A DNA stretch of 64,000 nucleotides from Bacteroidota bacterium. GTDB lineage: Bacteria > Bacteroidota > Bacteroidia > Chitinophagales > Chitinophagaceae. The stretch spans positions 1 to 64,000 of the forward strand of contig JAGWWM010000002.1 in the NCBI GenBank assembly GCA_018970395.1. The letters are read 5' to 3'. The translations under genes and the position numbers were made by a program. Below, piece after piece: positions 42,619-52,203 of the stretch (positions within the stretch are counted from its first letter, which is position 1; each line of letters opens with the position of its first letter). The notes under the pieces are model-generated. The model ran no database searches. It saw only the letters and a list, made by a program, of their open reading frames with translations, and had not been told where the DNA came from.

Positions 42619-45600
42619 TTACAAAAGCACTAATTTCTGACGAACCGACTTTTTTTTGCCGGCACTATCGGTAATTTCCAATTGGTAAATATACACTCCA
42701 CGTCCGATTTTCCTGCCAAAATGATCCGTTCCATCCCAATTAATTTCAAAAGAACGATTTCCTTTACTATTTATTGCTTGGCGGATATTTTTCACCAACA
42801 TACCTGAGATGGTGTAAATATTCACGGATGCCTGCAATAAATCGCCCGGACGATTATGCTCAAACATGAATGTGGTAGAGGAAGTGAAAGGATTCGGATA
42901 GTTATACACATTCGAAATATTCAACTCCTCATCTTTCGCCACTCTGAAATCTATTGTCGCTTCACTACTGTTGTTCAATACATCCCAGGCCTTAATGCGC
43001 AAAAAATGATTGCCCTCTGAAAGGGAAGGCAACTGAAAGCGCAGACTGCCCCGCTGAAAGCTACCCGACTCAGCCACATAAAAATCATTCAACACAAAAA
43101 ACTGCTGCGGATCATCATCAAGGGTTGCAGTAATATCATGACCAATGCCCCCTCCGGAAGCATTCACTCCGCTCGAGTCAAAAAATTTCAAGAGTAGCTG
43201 AGGCGTTTGATTGACCAGTCCTCCATTCACAAATTTTTCATCATTCATCCAGGCACGGATTAATGGTCCCTGGTCGTCTGTTACAGGCGCATTGCTTAAA
43301 CCTCCTACCACAATCGATTTTTCATTGACAGCTGCAGCGCGTTTCCCATCTTCCGCATAATAACTGATTAAGCCGTTTCCGAAATTGTAATTAATATCCT
43401 TGGGCACAATAAAGCTGTAGGTAAAACGGCCATTGGTCACTTGGGTTTTCCCTTTGAAAAGGACATTATTTTGTACCTGAAAATCCACCGCCTGGCTCGA
43501 AGGATCGTTGCCTCTTGTGCGGAGCGTTTGTATTTTATCATATATCACCGGATAAACATTGCCGTTAAAATCCGTTATTCGTTGATCGTTTGCGTCTATT
43601 ATCTCCCCGTTGATTTCATATTTTTCAAGCGCCTTCAAAGTGTCTGTGCCAACCGACTTACCATTGATTAAAGTCGTACGCACCTTCAAATTTGCAAGAC
43701 CGATGCGCATGGCAGGATCTCCGAGCAACATGAATTTTCGGTTATTGACAATATCTCCGAAGGTGGAATAAGTAAGATTTTTGGTCTGCCGAATAGACTC
43801 CCCAAGCGTCGGATAATTTCCGGTTGCATCGAGTTCTAATGCTTTTTTGAAAAAATTATGGTTGATGATTTTATTGCTGAAAGCAAATACCACGCGGGTG
43901 GTAGTCATCAGGGCAATAGCACCGATTCTTTCGCGCAGCAAGAGCGACTCTCCCAGTGAATTGACAGAAGGATTATCGTAAGGTGCAAAATCGCAGGTAG
44001 CTGTTACGAACAAGGGCAGTTTGTCGCCGTTATTCCATTTATTAACCATATCATTATCAAGAATCACTTCTTCCGCCAGTCTTCTGAATCCGCCATGACC
44101 GCTGTAATTCCAGATAAGGGTGCCGGATAGAATGCGGTTATTGACTGCAATGGTTGCCTCGGGGTAGCGACTACCTCCGCTGCCGCTCTGCTGACGAAAA
44201 GCATCGAGGTATATTTTGTTAGGAATCTTGTCGGTCATGGTTTGAATCAAACCGGCATGGTATTCTGCATCTTCCAGATGAAGGTTATTGTCTTCATCGT
44301 CAGCCACCAGCGTTATTTCATTTCTCCAGCCGCCCATGGAGGAAGGTTCATGATAGCGGATGATTTTATCAACCACCGCTTTGGCTTCTGTAGCATTCCG
44401 GGCCGGGATTCTGCCGATACCTATGTCGAGTAGAGAAGGCTTGCTGAGGTTCACATCTTCCTCTTCATCGAGCAATCCGAAAAAATCATCGGAGGCATAA
44501 GTAGCGAGGGGATTAAAAGAGTCGAAGCTTTCAAAACAGGGCACTAGATTAGTGTTGTCGGGAATACGGTCTTGATAATCGTAGGATGCGTCTCCCAATA
44601 AAAGGAGGTAGCGAGGTGGGAGCATACCGGCAGCGATGGCGGTATCTCTGAGAAATCTTACGTAGTCGCGGATGGCACTTGGGTCGGGCGTGCCGGAGGA
44701 GAATTCGTGATAAATTTCTTCGGTTGTAACGACTGCGGAATTGAGGTTGTTGTTGGTGCGATGCCATTCTGCCAATCGCTGCCCCTCCGCGCGCAGTGTG
44801 GGGTGGCTTACGATGAGGTAGTCGATCGCGCGGAGGGTGCGTAACTGCTGATTCGAAATCTGCCTGCCTCCCTTTACCGTCAAATACCCCTGCACACCAA
44901 AAGCAATATATGTTTTCCCTTCCCCGGAAAAGTCTTTTGCCAATATATTGTTGCCTTCCGATACTGTTGCTAACCCTACAGGTCGAAGAGGATTTGTTAC
45001 CTCCCAAACCTGTAACGATTTCTCCGCATTCTTCAAACTAAACACCAGCGGCAAGCCGGCAGATGCAGCACTATGATAAAAATGCAACTGATTCAAACCG
45101 GACATATCCAACTTTCTTTTTGCCATTACTTCAAACCAGTTCAACCAACCTGTTGCTCCAACACTGCCGGGAGAAAAATCATAGCGAACGGTGATGCTGC
45201 TCTGATTCAATGGAAATTCAACCTCCGACTCTTCCAGATTGGCAGCCGATGCATACTGGTCATTGCTGACCGGAAAAATAGTTTGCCGCAATACGGAAAT
45301 CCCATTTACCGTCGCATTAAATGAACTGCTTGCACCCACCGAACGGGCGGCTACATTAGATCTAAAAAAGACGGACTCGCCGGACAAGAGCTGTGGCATT
45401 GGAACAGTAAATTCATAACTCGTTTTCTTGCCGGGTAAATTGGCAAATTCCTCCCCCAACCATTGCTTCCCGCTCTTCAGCAGATTGACCAAGTCATTTT
45501 CGTAAAAATAACGGTCTTCAAAAGCATCAATGGTTTCAGTAGCCAAACCTGTTACCTCGCGCCGTCCAATACGAAGACCGGCTCCTCCTATAGTCAGATA

Positions 45601-46017
45601 ATAATAAGCCTCATTGGCATATAAATTTTTTTGGTGGCGAAGCGTTTGCTCAACGGATTTTCCGGACCAGCGATGGGGACCCGGCGCATAAAAAAGAAAA
45701 AAATCATTCTCATTAAAAAAACCATCGCCACCATCTACTACCTGTATGGCATTTTCCTGCAATCCGACCACGCGTTCCACACTATTTGATTCAGGCAACA
45801 TAGCTCCGCCATTGCCATAAAGCCTTATAGTATTCGATGCCAATGCATTCAAAGTAACACCCCATTTTTTTAAAGTAAGTCCATCTATCTTGTAAACGCC
45901 TGCTTCGCTGACTGAAACCTGATACCAGGAGCCAACAGAAAAGTTTGCGGACTGACTTTTTGCCGGTATGGAATGAGATAAGATAAATAATATAGCTATA
46001 AGTACAAATGGCTTCAT
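42619..46017 (-). CDS. porU: Type IX secretion sortase PorU
   Basis: 1132 residues. A gingipain-type (C25) cysteine protease that removes the C-terminal sorting domain of cargo and attaches it to the cell surface. A signal peptide (LFILSHSIPAKSQ) is followed by beta-rich domains. The catalytic His is in WNYSGHGGFRR (about 640) and the catalytic Cys in VTATCDFAPYDNP (about 676). The last 90 residues are a sorting-domain-like fold (NVYNYPNPFTSSTTF, ending KLVLL), as in other PorU proteins. It is divergent from gldJ with 150-230 bp between them. The predicted leader is only a few nucleotides. Confidence 0.94.
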   Translation of the reverse strand: MKPFVLIAILFILSHSIPAKSQSANFSVGSWYQVSVSEAGVYKIDGLTLKKWGVTLNALASNTIRLYGNGGAMLPESNSVERVVGLQENAIQVVDGGDGFFNENDFFLFYAPGPHRWSGKSVEQTLRHQKNLYANEAYYYLTIGGAGLRIGRREVTGLATETIDAFEDRYFYENDLVNLLKSGKQWLGEEFANLPGKKTSYEFTVPMPQLLSGESVFFRSNVAARSVGASSSFNATVNGISVLRQTIFPVSNDQYASAANLEESEVEFPLNQSSITVRYDFSPGSVGATGWLNWFEVMAKRKLDMSGLNQLHFYHSAASAGLPLVFSLKNAEKSLQVWEVTNPLRPVGLATVSEGNNILAKDFSGEGKTYIAFGVQGYLTVKGGRQISNQQLRTLRAIDYLIVSHPTLRAEGQRLAEWHRTNNNLNSAVVTTEEIYHEFSSGTPDPSAIRDYVRFLRDTAIAAGMLPPRYLLLLGDASYDYQDRIPDNTNLVPCFESFDSFNPLATYASDDFFGLLDEEEDVNLSKPSLLDIGIGRIPARNATEAKAVVDKIIRYHEPSSMGGWRNEITLVADDEDNNLHLEDAEYHAGLIQTMTDKIPNKIYLDAFRQQSGSGGSRYPEATIAVNNRILSGTLIWNYSGHGGFRRLAEEVILDNDMVNKWNNGDKLPLFVTATCDFAPYDNPSVNSLGESLLLRERIGAIALMTTTRVVFAFSNKIINHNFFKKALELDATGNYPTLGESIRQTKNLTYSTFGDIVNNRKFMLLGDPAMRIGLANLKVRTTLINGKSVGTDTLKALEKYEINGEIIDANDQRITDFNGNVYPVIYDKIQTLRTRGNDPSSQAVDFQVQNNVLFKGKTQVTNGRFTYSFIVPKDINYNFGNGLISYYAEDGKRAAAVNEKSIVVGGLSNAPVTDDQGPLIRAWMNDEKFVNGGLVNQTPQLLLKFFDSSGVNASGGGIGHDITATLDDDPQQFFVLNDFYVAESGSFQRGSLRFQLPSLSEGNHFLRIKAWDVLNNSSEATIDFRVAKDEELNISNVYNYPNPFTSSTTFMFEHNRPGDLLQASVNIYTISGMLVKNIRQAINSKGNRSFEINWDGTDHFGRKIGRGVYIYQLEITDSAGKKKSVRQKLVLL

Positions 46018-46025
46018 GTGTTATA

Positions 46026-46033
46026 CAAAATTA
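46026..46033 (-). promoter_or_regulatory. -7 box of the porU-porV operon
   Basis: TAATTTTG on the minus strand matches TAnnTTTG. It is 8 bp from the porU ATG, so the transcript would have almost no leader. Confidence 0.45.
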
Positions 46034-46185
46034 CCCTTCTACTTCTTACAATCCATTGAACTGCAGGTTTATTCCTGTAAATGGTAGATTAAAAAGGAAA
46101 AACGAATGAGTTCGGAAAAAAGTCGAACAAACCCCTAATTTTTTAAAAAAATCAAAATAATAATTTTTATATGATGGCAAAAATC

Positions 46186-46193
46186 TATATTTG
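46186..46193 (+). promoter_or_regulatory. -7 box of gldJ
   Basis: TATATTTG matches TAnnTTTG. Transcription from about 46200 gives a leader of about 52 nt and rules out the in-frame ATG at 46171 as a start. Confidence 0.55.
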
Positions 46194-46251
46194 TCGGCAT
46201 ATTTTTATACAATATTTAAATGTATTGCTCGTTTACTCAAAAAAAGAAAAG

Positions 46252-47808
46252 ATGAAAAACCTTTTTCATTCAAAATTTTCTATCGGTATCCTGCTGACAA
46301 GTTTAGTTGTTTTTAACTCCTGTCAAGATGGAGGTCTGTTTAAACCCAGGCCAGAAAAGTCTTCCAATACCGGTTGGATTTACAATGACCCTGCCGGAAG
46401 CGGGTTCAGGGTTTCTAAGGAAAAAGAACAAAAAACCGGACCAGGTCTCATCTTCATTCAAGGGGGTACTTTCATGATGGGTGCACGTGATGAAGATGTG
46501 ATGCGCGACTGGAATAATGTGCCGAAAAGAGCAACGGTAGCCTCCTTTTACATGGATGAGACCGAAGTGGCAAACGTTCACTACAGAGAATATCTCTTTT
46601 GGTTGAACAGAGTTTTCAATGATACTGCCATTACCAATAAAGCATTGCCGGATACTCTATGCTGGAGAAGCGAACTGGCTTACAATGAACCTTACGTGGA
46701 ATATTATTTCCGTCATCCTTCTTACAATCTTTATCCTGTAGTGGGTGTAACCTGGAAACAGGCATCCGATTATTGCATGTGGAGAACAGACAGGGTTAAC
46801 GAAAAGATTCTGCAGGATAATGGCATTACCAATAAAAAAGCGGAAATGCAAAAACAAATGCAGGGTGGCGGACAGGATAACTTCAATACAAAAGCTTATT
46901 TATTGGGTGAATATCAAGCAACTCCGGGTAGAGATATCAAAAAATTCCGCGACCCGGTTACCAGACAGGTTCCTACCAATATCAGTTTTGAAGAAGGCAT
47001 CATTATGCCTGATTACAGATTACCCACAGAGGCCGAATGGGAATATGCAGCATACGGAAATATTGAACAAAACCCTGATCCCAGAGAAAAAGAAAACAAG
47101 CGTGGGGAAGAATTATTAGCAAATTCACAAGTATACCCCTGGGCTCAGAATGTAAACGGACTCAGAAATGCCCGTCAGGGTGAGTGGCAAGGTCAGTTTC
47201 TCGCCAACTTTAAAAGAGGATCGGGAGACAACATGGGTCTTGCCGGAGGTCTGAACGATCGCTCTGCTATCCCGGGCCCCATCAAAGCCTTCTACCCGAA
47301 CGGTTTCGGATTATACAACATGGCGGGCAACGTAAGCGAATGGGTATCCGATGTTTATCGCCCGCTTACTCCATCCGATGGAGATGACTTTAACTATTAC
47401 AGAGGGAATAAGTTCCAAAGAATAGATTTAAGCAGTGGAAAACCTGAAAGAGACTCCATGGGTCGCATCAAATACAGAGACGAAACAAGTGAAGAATTAA
47501 AAGGCAGAAGAAATTATCAAAATGCCAATGCCGTGAATTATGTGGATGGTGATTCACTCAGCGCTGTACAATATGCCTATGGTGTCAACACGCTCATCAG
47601 CGACAAAACACGGGTTTATAAAGGAGGCAGCTGGAATGACAGAGCATACTGGTTAAGTCCTGGTTCTCGCCGATATCTGGAAGAAGATCAATCCAGCTCC
47701 ACCATCGGATTCCGCTGCGCAATGATTCGCTACGGCAGCCAAGAAGGAAATGGCATGAATACCGGAAACTGGTTTAAGGAAAGAAGACAAAAAACGAGAA
47801 GAAAATAA
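46252..47808 (+). CDS. gldJ: Gliding motility/T9SS lipoprotein GldJ
   Basis: 518 residues from the ATG at 46252. Lipobox VVFNSC near residue 24. The body is a formylglycine-generating-enzyme (SUMF1) fold: IFIQGGTFMMGARDED at its start, then YMDETEVANVHYREYL, DYRLPTEAEWEYAA, GFGLYNMAGNVSEWVSDVY and GGSWNDRAYWLSPGSRRY. GldJ stabilises GldK and is needed for gliding and secretion; the FGE fold is structural in this role. Its position beside porU-porV and upstream of murF fits GldJ and not GldK. A strong terminator follows. Confidence 0.9.
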   Translation: MKNLFHSKFSIGILLTSLVVFNSCQDGGLFKPRPEKSSNTGWIYNDPAGSGFRVSKEKEQKTGPGLIFIQGGTFMMGARDEDVMRDWNNVPKRATVASFYMDETEVANVHYREYLFWLNRVFNDTAITNKALPDTLCWRSELAYNEPYVEYYFRHPSYNLYPVVGVTWKQASDYCMWRTDRVNEKILQDNGITNKKAEMQKQMQGGGQDNFNTKAYLLGEYQATPGRDIKKFRDPVTRQVPTNISFEEGIIMPDYRLPTEAEWEYAAYGNIEQNPDPREKENKRGEELLANSQVYPWAQNVNGLRNARQGEWQGQFLANFKRGSGDNMGLAGGLNDRSAIPGPIKAFYPNGFGLYNMAGNVSEWVSDVYRPLTPSDGDDFNYYRGNKFQRIDLSSGKPERDSMGRIKYRDETSEELKGRRNYQNANAVNYVDGDSLSAVQYAYGVNTLISDKTRVYKGGSWNDRAYWLSPGSRRYLEEDQSSSTIGFRCAMIRYGSQEGNGMNTGNWFKERRQKTRRK

Positions 47809-47827
47809 TTTCCTTTCTAAACTTTTT

Positions 47828-47855
47828 AAGAGCCCTGAAATTCAGGGCTCTTTTA
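47828..47855 (+). terminator. Terminator of gldJ
   Basis: AAGAGCCCTGAA and TTCAGGGCTCTT form a 12-bp stem with a minimal loop, followed by TTATTTTA. Confidence 0.9.
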
Positions 47856-47865
47856 TTTTAGTTTG

Positions 47866-47873
47866 TATTTTTG
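47866..47873 (+). promoter_or_regulatory. -7 box of murF
   Basis: TATTTTTG matches TAnnTTTG. The transcript would start near 47880, which supports the ATG at 47893 over the one at 47875. Confidence 0.5.
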
Positions 47874-47892
47874 AATGCTTCCAACTTCCGAT

Positions 47893-49191
47893 ATGACAAT
47901 CGAACAACTTTATCAACGCTATCTACAGCATCCCAATATTCAAACCGATACCCGTAAGCTCGTAGCAGGATCTTTGTTTTTTGCCCTGAAGGGGGAAAAC
48001 TTTAACGGCAACGAGTACGCGCAACAGGCATTGGAAAAAGGTGCTGCAGCAGTAATTGTAGATGAAGCAGTTGCCATTTCAAACCCCTCTGTTATTCGCG
48101 TTAATAATACGCTTGAAACCCTGCAGCAACTGGCTTATCATCATCGCAAACAATTCCAAATTCCCTTCGTTGCCATTACCGGAAGCAACGGAAAAACAAC
48201 GACCAAAGAATTGATACATGCTGTACTTTCCACCACCTATAAAACCTATACAACCGAAGGCAATTTGAATAATCATATTGGTATTCCCCTTACCATTTTA
48301 AAGGTCAAACCTGATGCAGAAATCGCGGTCATAGAGATGGGAGCCAATCACCAAGAGGAAATTGCCGGTTATTGTAAATATGCTTTACCGACCCATGGCC
48401 TGATAACCAATATCGGAAAAGCGCATCTGGAAGGTTTTGGGGGAATTGAAGGCGTTAAAAAAGGGAAAGGTGAATTATTTGATTTTATTCGTCACGAAAA
48501 CGGCACAATCTTTCTGAATACCGACCAGCCGCACCTGATGGATATCAGTAAAAATATTTCCCGTCAATTTCAATATGGCAGCCATACCGGAGAAGTGACC
48601 GGAACAATTTTAAGTGCTCATCCTTTTCTGAGTATTCAAATCACTCAACCAGTATCAGCCGAACTCCAAAACATCCATACACAATTAGTGGGAGATTATA
48701 ACCTGCCGAATGTACTGGCAGCGGTTGCAGTTGGTCTCTATTTCAAAGTACCGCCGGCCGCTATCAAATCTGCTATCGAAAGATATACTCCATCCAACAG
48801 TCGCTCTCAGCTCATCGAAACAGGAAGCAACCGTATCATACTGGATGCTTACAACGCGAATCCATCGAGTATGCAGGTTGCTATACAGAATTTTGCATCC
48901 TTTCCTGCCGATCATAAAATATTAATGCTGGGCGCTATGGCTGAAATGGGAGAAGCCAGCAGAACAGAACATCAAAAAATTGTAGAACTGATTCAATCTT
49001 ACTCCTGGGATAAAGTAGTCTTGGTGGGAGAAGAGTTTAAAACCATTCAACACCCCTATCATCAATTTGACACTTCTTCTTCAGCAGCAGCGTGGATTAA
49101 AAATAACAAACCGGCTAATGCCGCAATCCTGCTCAAGGGCTCGAGAAGTACAAAGATGGAACTGGTACTTGAAGCACTGCGCCACGACTAA
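47893..49191 (+). CDS. murF: UDP-N-acetylmuramoyl-tripeptide--D-alanyl-D-alanine ligase MurF
   Basis: 432 residues from ATG 47893 (MTIEQLYQRYLQHP), the usual family start. It adds D-Ala-D-Ala in the last cytoplasmic step of muropeptide synthesis. The N-terminal UDP-binding part has DTRKLVAGSLFFALKGENF, the ATP loop is AITGSNGKTTTKE near residue 100, and the central domain has GNLNNHIGIPLTIL, VIEMGANHQEEI and ITNIGKAHLEGFGG. The C-terminal ligase domain has LDAYNANPSSM. It follows gldJ but has its own promoter and lies behind a terminator. Confidence 0.95.
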   Translation: MTIEQLYQRYLQHPNIQTDTRKLVAGSLFFALKGENFNGNEYAQQALEKGAAAVIVDEAVAISNPSVIRVNNTLETLQQLAYHHRKQFQIPFVAITGSNGKTTTKELIHAVLSTTYKTYTTEGNLNNHIGIPLTILKVKPDAEIAVIEMGANHQEEIAGYCKYALPTHGLITNIGKAHLEGFGGIEGVKKGKGELFDFIRHENGTIFLNTDQPHLMDISKNISRQFQYGSHTGEVTGTILSAHPFLSIQITQPVSAELQNIHTQLVGDYNLPNVLAAVAVGLYFKVPPAAIKSAIERYTPSNSRSQLIETGSNRIILDAYNANPSSMQVAIQNFASFPADHKILMLGAMAEMGEASRTEHQKIVELIQSYSWDKVVLVGEEFKTIQHPYHQFDTSSSAAAWIKNNKPANAAILLKGSRSTKMELVLEALRHD

Positions 49192-49195
49192 ACAA

Positions 49196-49597
49196 TCATT
49201 TTTTTTCCTGACACAATTCTATCAAAACGCCATTGGTGTGACGAGGATGCAGGAAACAAATCCATTTATTATCCGCTCCTTCTTTGGGAGCGCTATTTAA
49301 CAACTCAAAGCCGGCTGCTTCCAGTCGTTTCATTTCCGACTCAATATCATTTACCTCAAAAGCAATATGATGCATCCCCTCTCCCTTCTTCTCAATATAC
49401 TTTGCAATCACTCCTCCAGGTTCAGTGCTCTGCAACAATTCAATTTTGGTTTCTCCGGTTTGAAAAAAGGCAGTTTGTACTTTTTCTGATGCCACCAATT
49501 CCGTTTTGTAACAGGATGTGTTCAATAATGTTTCGAACAAAGGAATGGAAATAGCAAGATCCTTAACGGCAATGCCGATATGTTCTATCTTTTGCAT
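49196..49597 (-). CDS. mce: Methylmalonyl-CoA epimerase
   Basis: 133 residues, VOC (glyoxalase) fold. It interconverts (R)- and (S)-methylmalonyl-CoA. Two beta-alpha-beta-beta-beta repeats with metal ligands in EHIGIAVKDL, GMHHIAFEVNDI and VLIELCQ. Length and KIELLQSTEP match the family. The mutase is not in the window. Convergent with murF with 4 bp between the stop codons. Confidence 0.93.
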   Translation of the reverse strand: MQKIEHIGIAVKDLAISIPLFETLLNTSCYKTELVASEKVQTAFFQTGETKIELLQSTEPGGVIAKYIEKKGEGMHHIAFEVNDIESEMKRLEAAGFELLNSAPKEGADNKWICFLHPRHTNGVLIELCQEKK

Positions 49598-49646
49598 GCG
49601 ATTGATTTAAAAGCAATATAAGTTATTATCAGCTGTTATCAGATCA

Positions 49647-50198
49647 TCAGTAGCAAAACGAATCTACAAACGCGATCGCTTTACGAAGCCGCTCCTCATA
49701 AGCACCCTCAATTTCAATCCATGGCAGGTGCTGATGCATCAGCAGGTCTTTGTAATAATGATATAAAGATTGACGGATTAACGGATCCGGATACTCACGC
49801 AGACCATCTTGTTCCCATTGAATATCCGGCTTACACAATAAATAAGCATCATATTTTCTGATAGCAATCTGGTCTAGAATGTATTGGTGACATTGCTGAA
49901 AAACAAATACACTCCATACTTTCATCACATACATGTCTGTATCAATGAACAACAAGTCGGAAGAAGATTGATTCGACAGGCGGTGGAGATATTCTTCCTC
50001 AAGTGCAACTTGTCCTTTTGCAATATGCAATAAGTCTTCATACTCGTAATTTGTTCCTTTCTCCGTGAGATAGGTACGCGCATATTCCGGGCACCAGATG
50101 GTACGGTAGTGCTCACTGAGCATGGCACCTAAGGTTGACTTGCCCGTGCTTTCCGGTCCGATAATGACAATTTTTTTAATTTTAAAATTACTATTCAC
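49647..50198 (-). CDS. NadR-like nicotinamide riboside kinase (AAA_28 ATPase)
   Basis: 183 residues. Walker A is IIGPESTGKSTLGAML near residue 12, followed by WCPEYARTYL, typical of the kinase domain of NadR. There is no NMN adenylyltransferase or HTH domain, so only the riboside-phosphorylating part is present. It lies 59 bp after pnuC, the riboside transporter, which supports the function. The start is a GTG at 50198; the Walker motif follows after about ten residues, so no shorter start is possible. Confidence 0.85.
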   Translation of the reverse strand: MNSNFKIKKIVIIGPESTGKSTLGAMLSEHYRTIWCPEYARTYLTEKGTNYEYEDLLHIAKGQVALEEEYLHRLSNQSSSDLLFIDTDMYVMKVWSVFVFQQCHQYILDQIAIRKYDAYLLCKPDIQWEQDGLREYPDPLIRQSLYHYYKDLLMHQHLPWIEIEGAYEERLRKAIAFVDSFCY

Positions 50199-50257
50199 TG
50201 CTTTCTTCTTTCTCTCTTTTCAACATTATAATCTTTGCCGCTTTGTGTGAAAAAAAA

Positions 50258-50899
50258 TCATCTGTCAAGATTTATCTTGTATGCTAAGCCTGACTTTATT
50301 TTTTTATCCCAGCTTCTTAGTCCGGCAATCGCCAAACCCAATAAAATAAAATAATAGACCCCTGTAAGCGCATAGCCTTTATAAATATAGAGCGGAATAG
50401 AAACCAGATTGGTCAGTATCCACCAGTACCAGCTCTCCAGTTTTTTTCGCGTCATCAGCCACATGCCGGTGAAAGCAGCTGCCGTGGCCAGACTATCCGC
50501 CCATGGAACAGTACCCGGATAAAAATTTGATTTCAGGTAAGTCAAAATAAGAATTAAGCCAAGGAAAATCAAACCAAAAAAAAGCAACTGAAGCGCAATC
50601 AACCCTGAAGAAGACTTACTGATATGAAGTATCGGCTTTTTTGTATCCCGGTCTCTTGCGGTCCAGCACCACCAGCCATATAAGCTCATTATGGTGTAAA
50701 AAAGATTGACGGCACTTTCTCCGAATAAGGAGGCATTGGCTGACAAATAAATGTATAACAGCGTATTAATAAGACCAATCGGATACACCCACACTGATTC
50801 TTTTTTGCTGTACCAAACACTAACAATTCCGGTGATAACCGCCATGTATTCAATCAATGAAGCATTCAAAAGGGCTTCAAGAAAAGAAGGGATAGACAT
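50258..50899 (-). CDS. pnuC: Nicotinamide riboside transporter PnuC
   Basis: 213 residues with about seven membrane segments. Family motifs: GIVSVWYSKKESVWVYPIGL, NLFYTIMSLYGWWCW near residue 70 and WYWWILTNLVSIPLYIYKGY near 165. PnuC lets nicotinamide riboside cross the inner membrane by facilitated diffusion; the NadR-like kinase downstream traps it as NMN. It begins 3 bp after the nfu stop codon, so the three genes are likely one operon. Confidence 0.92.
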   Translation of the reverse strand: MSIPSFLEALLNASLIEYMAVITGIVSVWYSKKESVWVYPIGLINTLLYIYLSANASLFGESAVNLFYTIMSLYGWWCWTARDRDTKKPILHISKSSSGLIALQLLFFGLIFLGLILILTYLKSNFYPGTVPWADSLATAAAFTGMWLMTRKKLESWYWWILTNLVSIPLYIYKGYALTGVYYFILLGLAIAGLRSWDKKIKSGLAYKINLDR

Positions 50900-50902
50900 G
50901 AA

Positions 50903-51499
50903 TTATTCAGCTTCGGCAACCACCTCCTGAACTTCAGGGATCATGCGTTTCATCATGCCTTCAATACCCGCTTTGAGGGTAATCATGGAGGACGGACATC
51001 CGCTGCAGCTTCCCTGTAGCATGAGGTTTACTTTGCCATCTTTGTAGCTTTTGAACTGAATGGCGCCACCATCCATTTCTACAGCAGGCTTCACATAGTT
51101 TTCTAAAATATCCTGAATACGTTTAATAATATCGCCTTCATCTCCGCTGAGTACCACTTCTTCTTTTGGAGTTTGCGGAATTAGTGTTTCATCAATAACC
51201 GTTTTGCCCGCTTCCAGATAATCTTTTAAAAATTGGCGGATGGCGGGAATTACCTCCTGCCAGTCAGTATCTGCATTGCTACGAGTGAGGGTCACAAAAT
51301 TGCTGGCGATAAAAACCGCTTTTACGAATGGGAAGCCAAATAATTCCTGGGCTAGCGGAGAAGCTTCCGCAGCGCTAACTTCCGGAAAATCAATACTCTT
51401 TCCCGGGTACAAAAGTTTGTTGGCGACAAACTTCATCGTTTCGGGATTAGGGGTCATTTCTGTGTAAATACTAATGACCGGATTTCCTGTTTGTATCAT
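50903..51499 (-). CDS. NifU-family iron-sulfur cluster carrier (Nfu)
   Basis: 198 residues. The N-terminal Nfu_N domain (YTEMTPNPETMKFVANKLL, then FPFVKAVFIASNFVTLTR) is followed by a C-terminal NifU-like domain with the cluster-binding CxxC in GSCSGCPSSMITLKAG near residue 168. It hands 4Fe-4S clusters to target enzymes; IspH in this window is a plausible client. The downstream pnuC gene is in the same direction. Confidence 0.93.
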   Translation of the reverse strand: MIQTGNPVISIYTEMTPNPETMKFVANKLLYPGKSIDFPEVSAAEASPLAQELFGFPFVKAVFIASNFVTLTRSNADTDWQEVIPAIRQFLKDYLEAGKTVIDETLIPQTPKEEVVLSGDEGDIIKRIQDILENYVKPAVEMDGGAIQFKSYKDGKVNLMLQGSCSGCPSSMITLKAGIEGMMKRMIPEVQEVVAEAE

Positions 51500-51717
51500 A
51501 GCGCAAGTATTTAAAGTAAAATTGAATAGTTACAAATTTACTAAGATTTTGATACCCAACTGCAATCTGTTGAAGGTGCATGAAAGTCTCAAGAATGATG
51601 CCTGCGTCGATATTGAAATAATCATGATTCTTTTTCAAAAGAAATCCATTTACATACAGGAATTGCTTTGTGGCCTTATCAAAGCTAGTGGGCGGATGTT
51701 TGGATAGGATTTTTTGG

Positions 51718-51789
51718 TAGCCTCGTCAGGAATCGAACCTGAATCTGGAGCTTCGGAAACTCTTATACTATCCATTGTACTACGAGGCC
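51718..51789 (-). tRNA. tRNA-Arg(CCG)
   Basis: Acceptor GGCCTCG pairs with CGAGGCT (one G-T pair), D arm GTAC/GTAT, anticodon loop TTCCGAA (anticodon CCG at 51754-51756), T arm TCAGG-TTCGATT-CCTGA. CCA is encoded at 51715-51717. One A-C mismatch at the top of the anticodon stem. Confidence 0.93.
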
Positions 51790-51874
51790 GTTGTCAATAA
51801 TCATGACATTTGCAAATGTAATTCAAAACGGGCAACTGCTTTCTTGTGAAGGTTTTTGCTTTGATAAATAATTT

Positions 51875-51905
51875 TTTGTAAAACATAACGCTTCCCCTAC
51901 TTTTG
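51875..51905 (+). promoter_or_regulatory. Consensus promoter of the cobalamin operon
   Basis: TTTG (51875-51878), 19 bp, TACTTTTG (51898-51905): a full match to TTTG-N19-21-TAnnTTTG. Transcription would start near 51911, just before the riboswitch. Confidence 0.8.
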
Positions 51906-51910
51906 TTCCG

Positions 51911-52085
51911 TATTGGTTTCCAGAAATGGAATTAAAAGGGAAGTCCGGTGCAAATCCGGCGCTATCCCCGTAGCTGTAAGCCCGATGCTGTCAAAAGCTT
52001 TTCAACCACTGCATCCACTGTCCCGATACCAAGGGATGGGAAGGAAGTTGAAAAGTCGGGTAAAGCCAGAAGACCTGCCTCTACA
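51911..52085 (+). ncRNA. Cobalamin riboswitch
   Basis: The leader before btuB has the cobalamin aptamer: TTGGTTTCC near its start, AAAAGGGAAGTCCGGTGCAA followed by ATCCGGCGCTATCCCCG, CTGTAAGCCCGA, and the B12 box AGCCAGAAGACCTGCC near 52064-52079. Binding of adenosylcobalamin should reduce expression of btuB and the cob genes. About 120 nt separate the box from the btuB start, enough for a hairpin that hides the ribosome site. Edges are approximate. The gene-free stretch 51790-52203 otherwise contains only promoters. Confidence 0.93.
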
Positions 52086-52203
52086 GATTCATTATTTTGC
52101 TTTCGGGTGAAAGGCAGGAAATGTTGGGCTTCTCTCCTTAACAGGAACAGATCGTTTTACATTTCTCTTTTTTCGAAAGCAGTCACTTCTAACCCTTTTC
52201 AAC

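Noticed and set aside
46252-47808. Sulfatase-modifying formylglycine-generating enzyme
   Set aside because: It is a lipoprotein beside porU-porV, and the FGE fold is structural in GldJ; no sulfatase is nearby.
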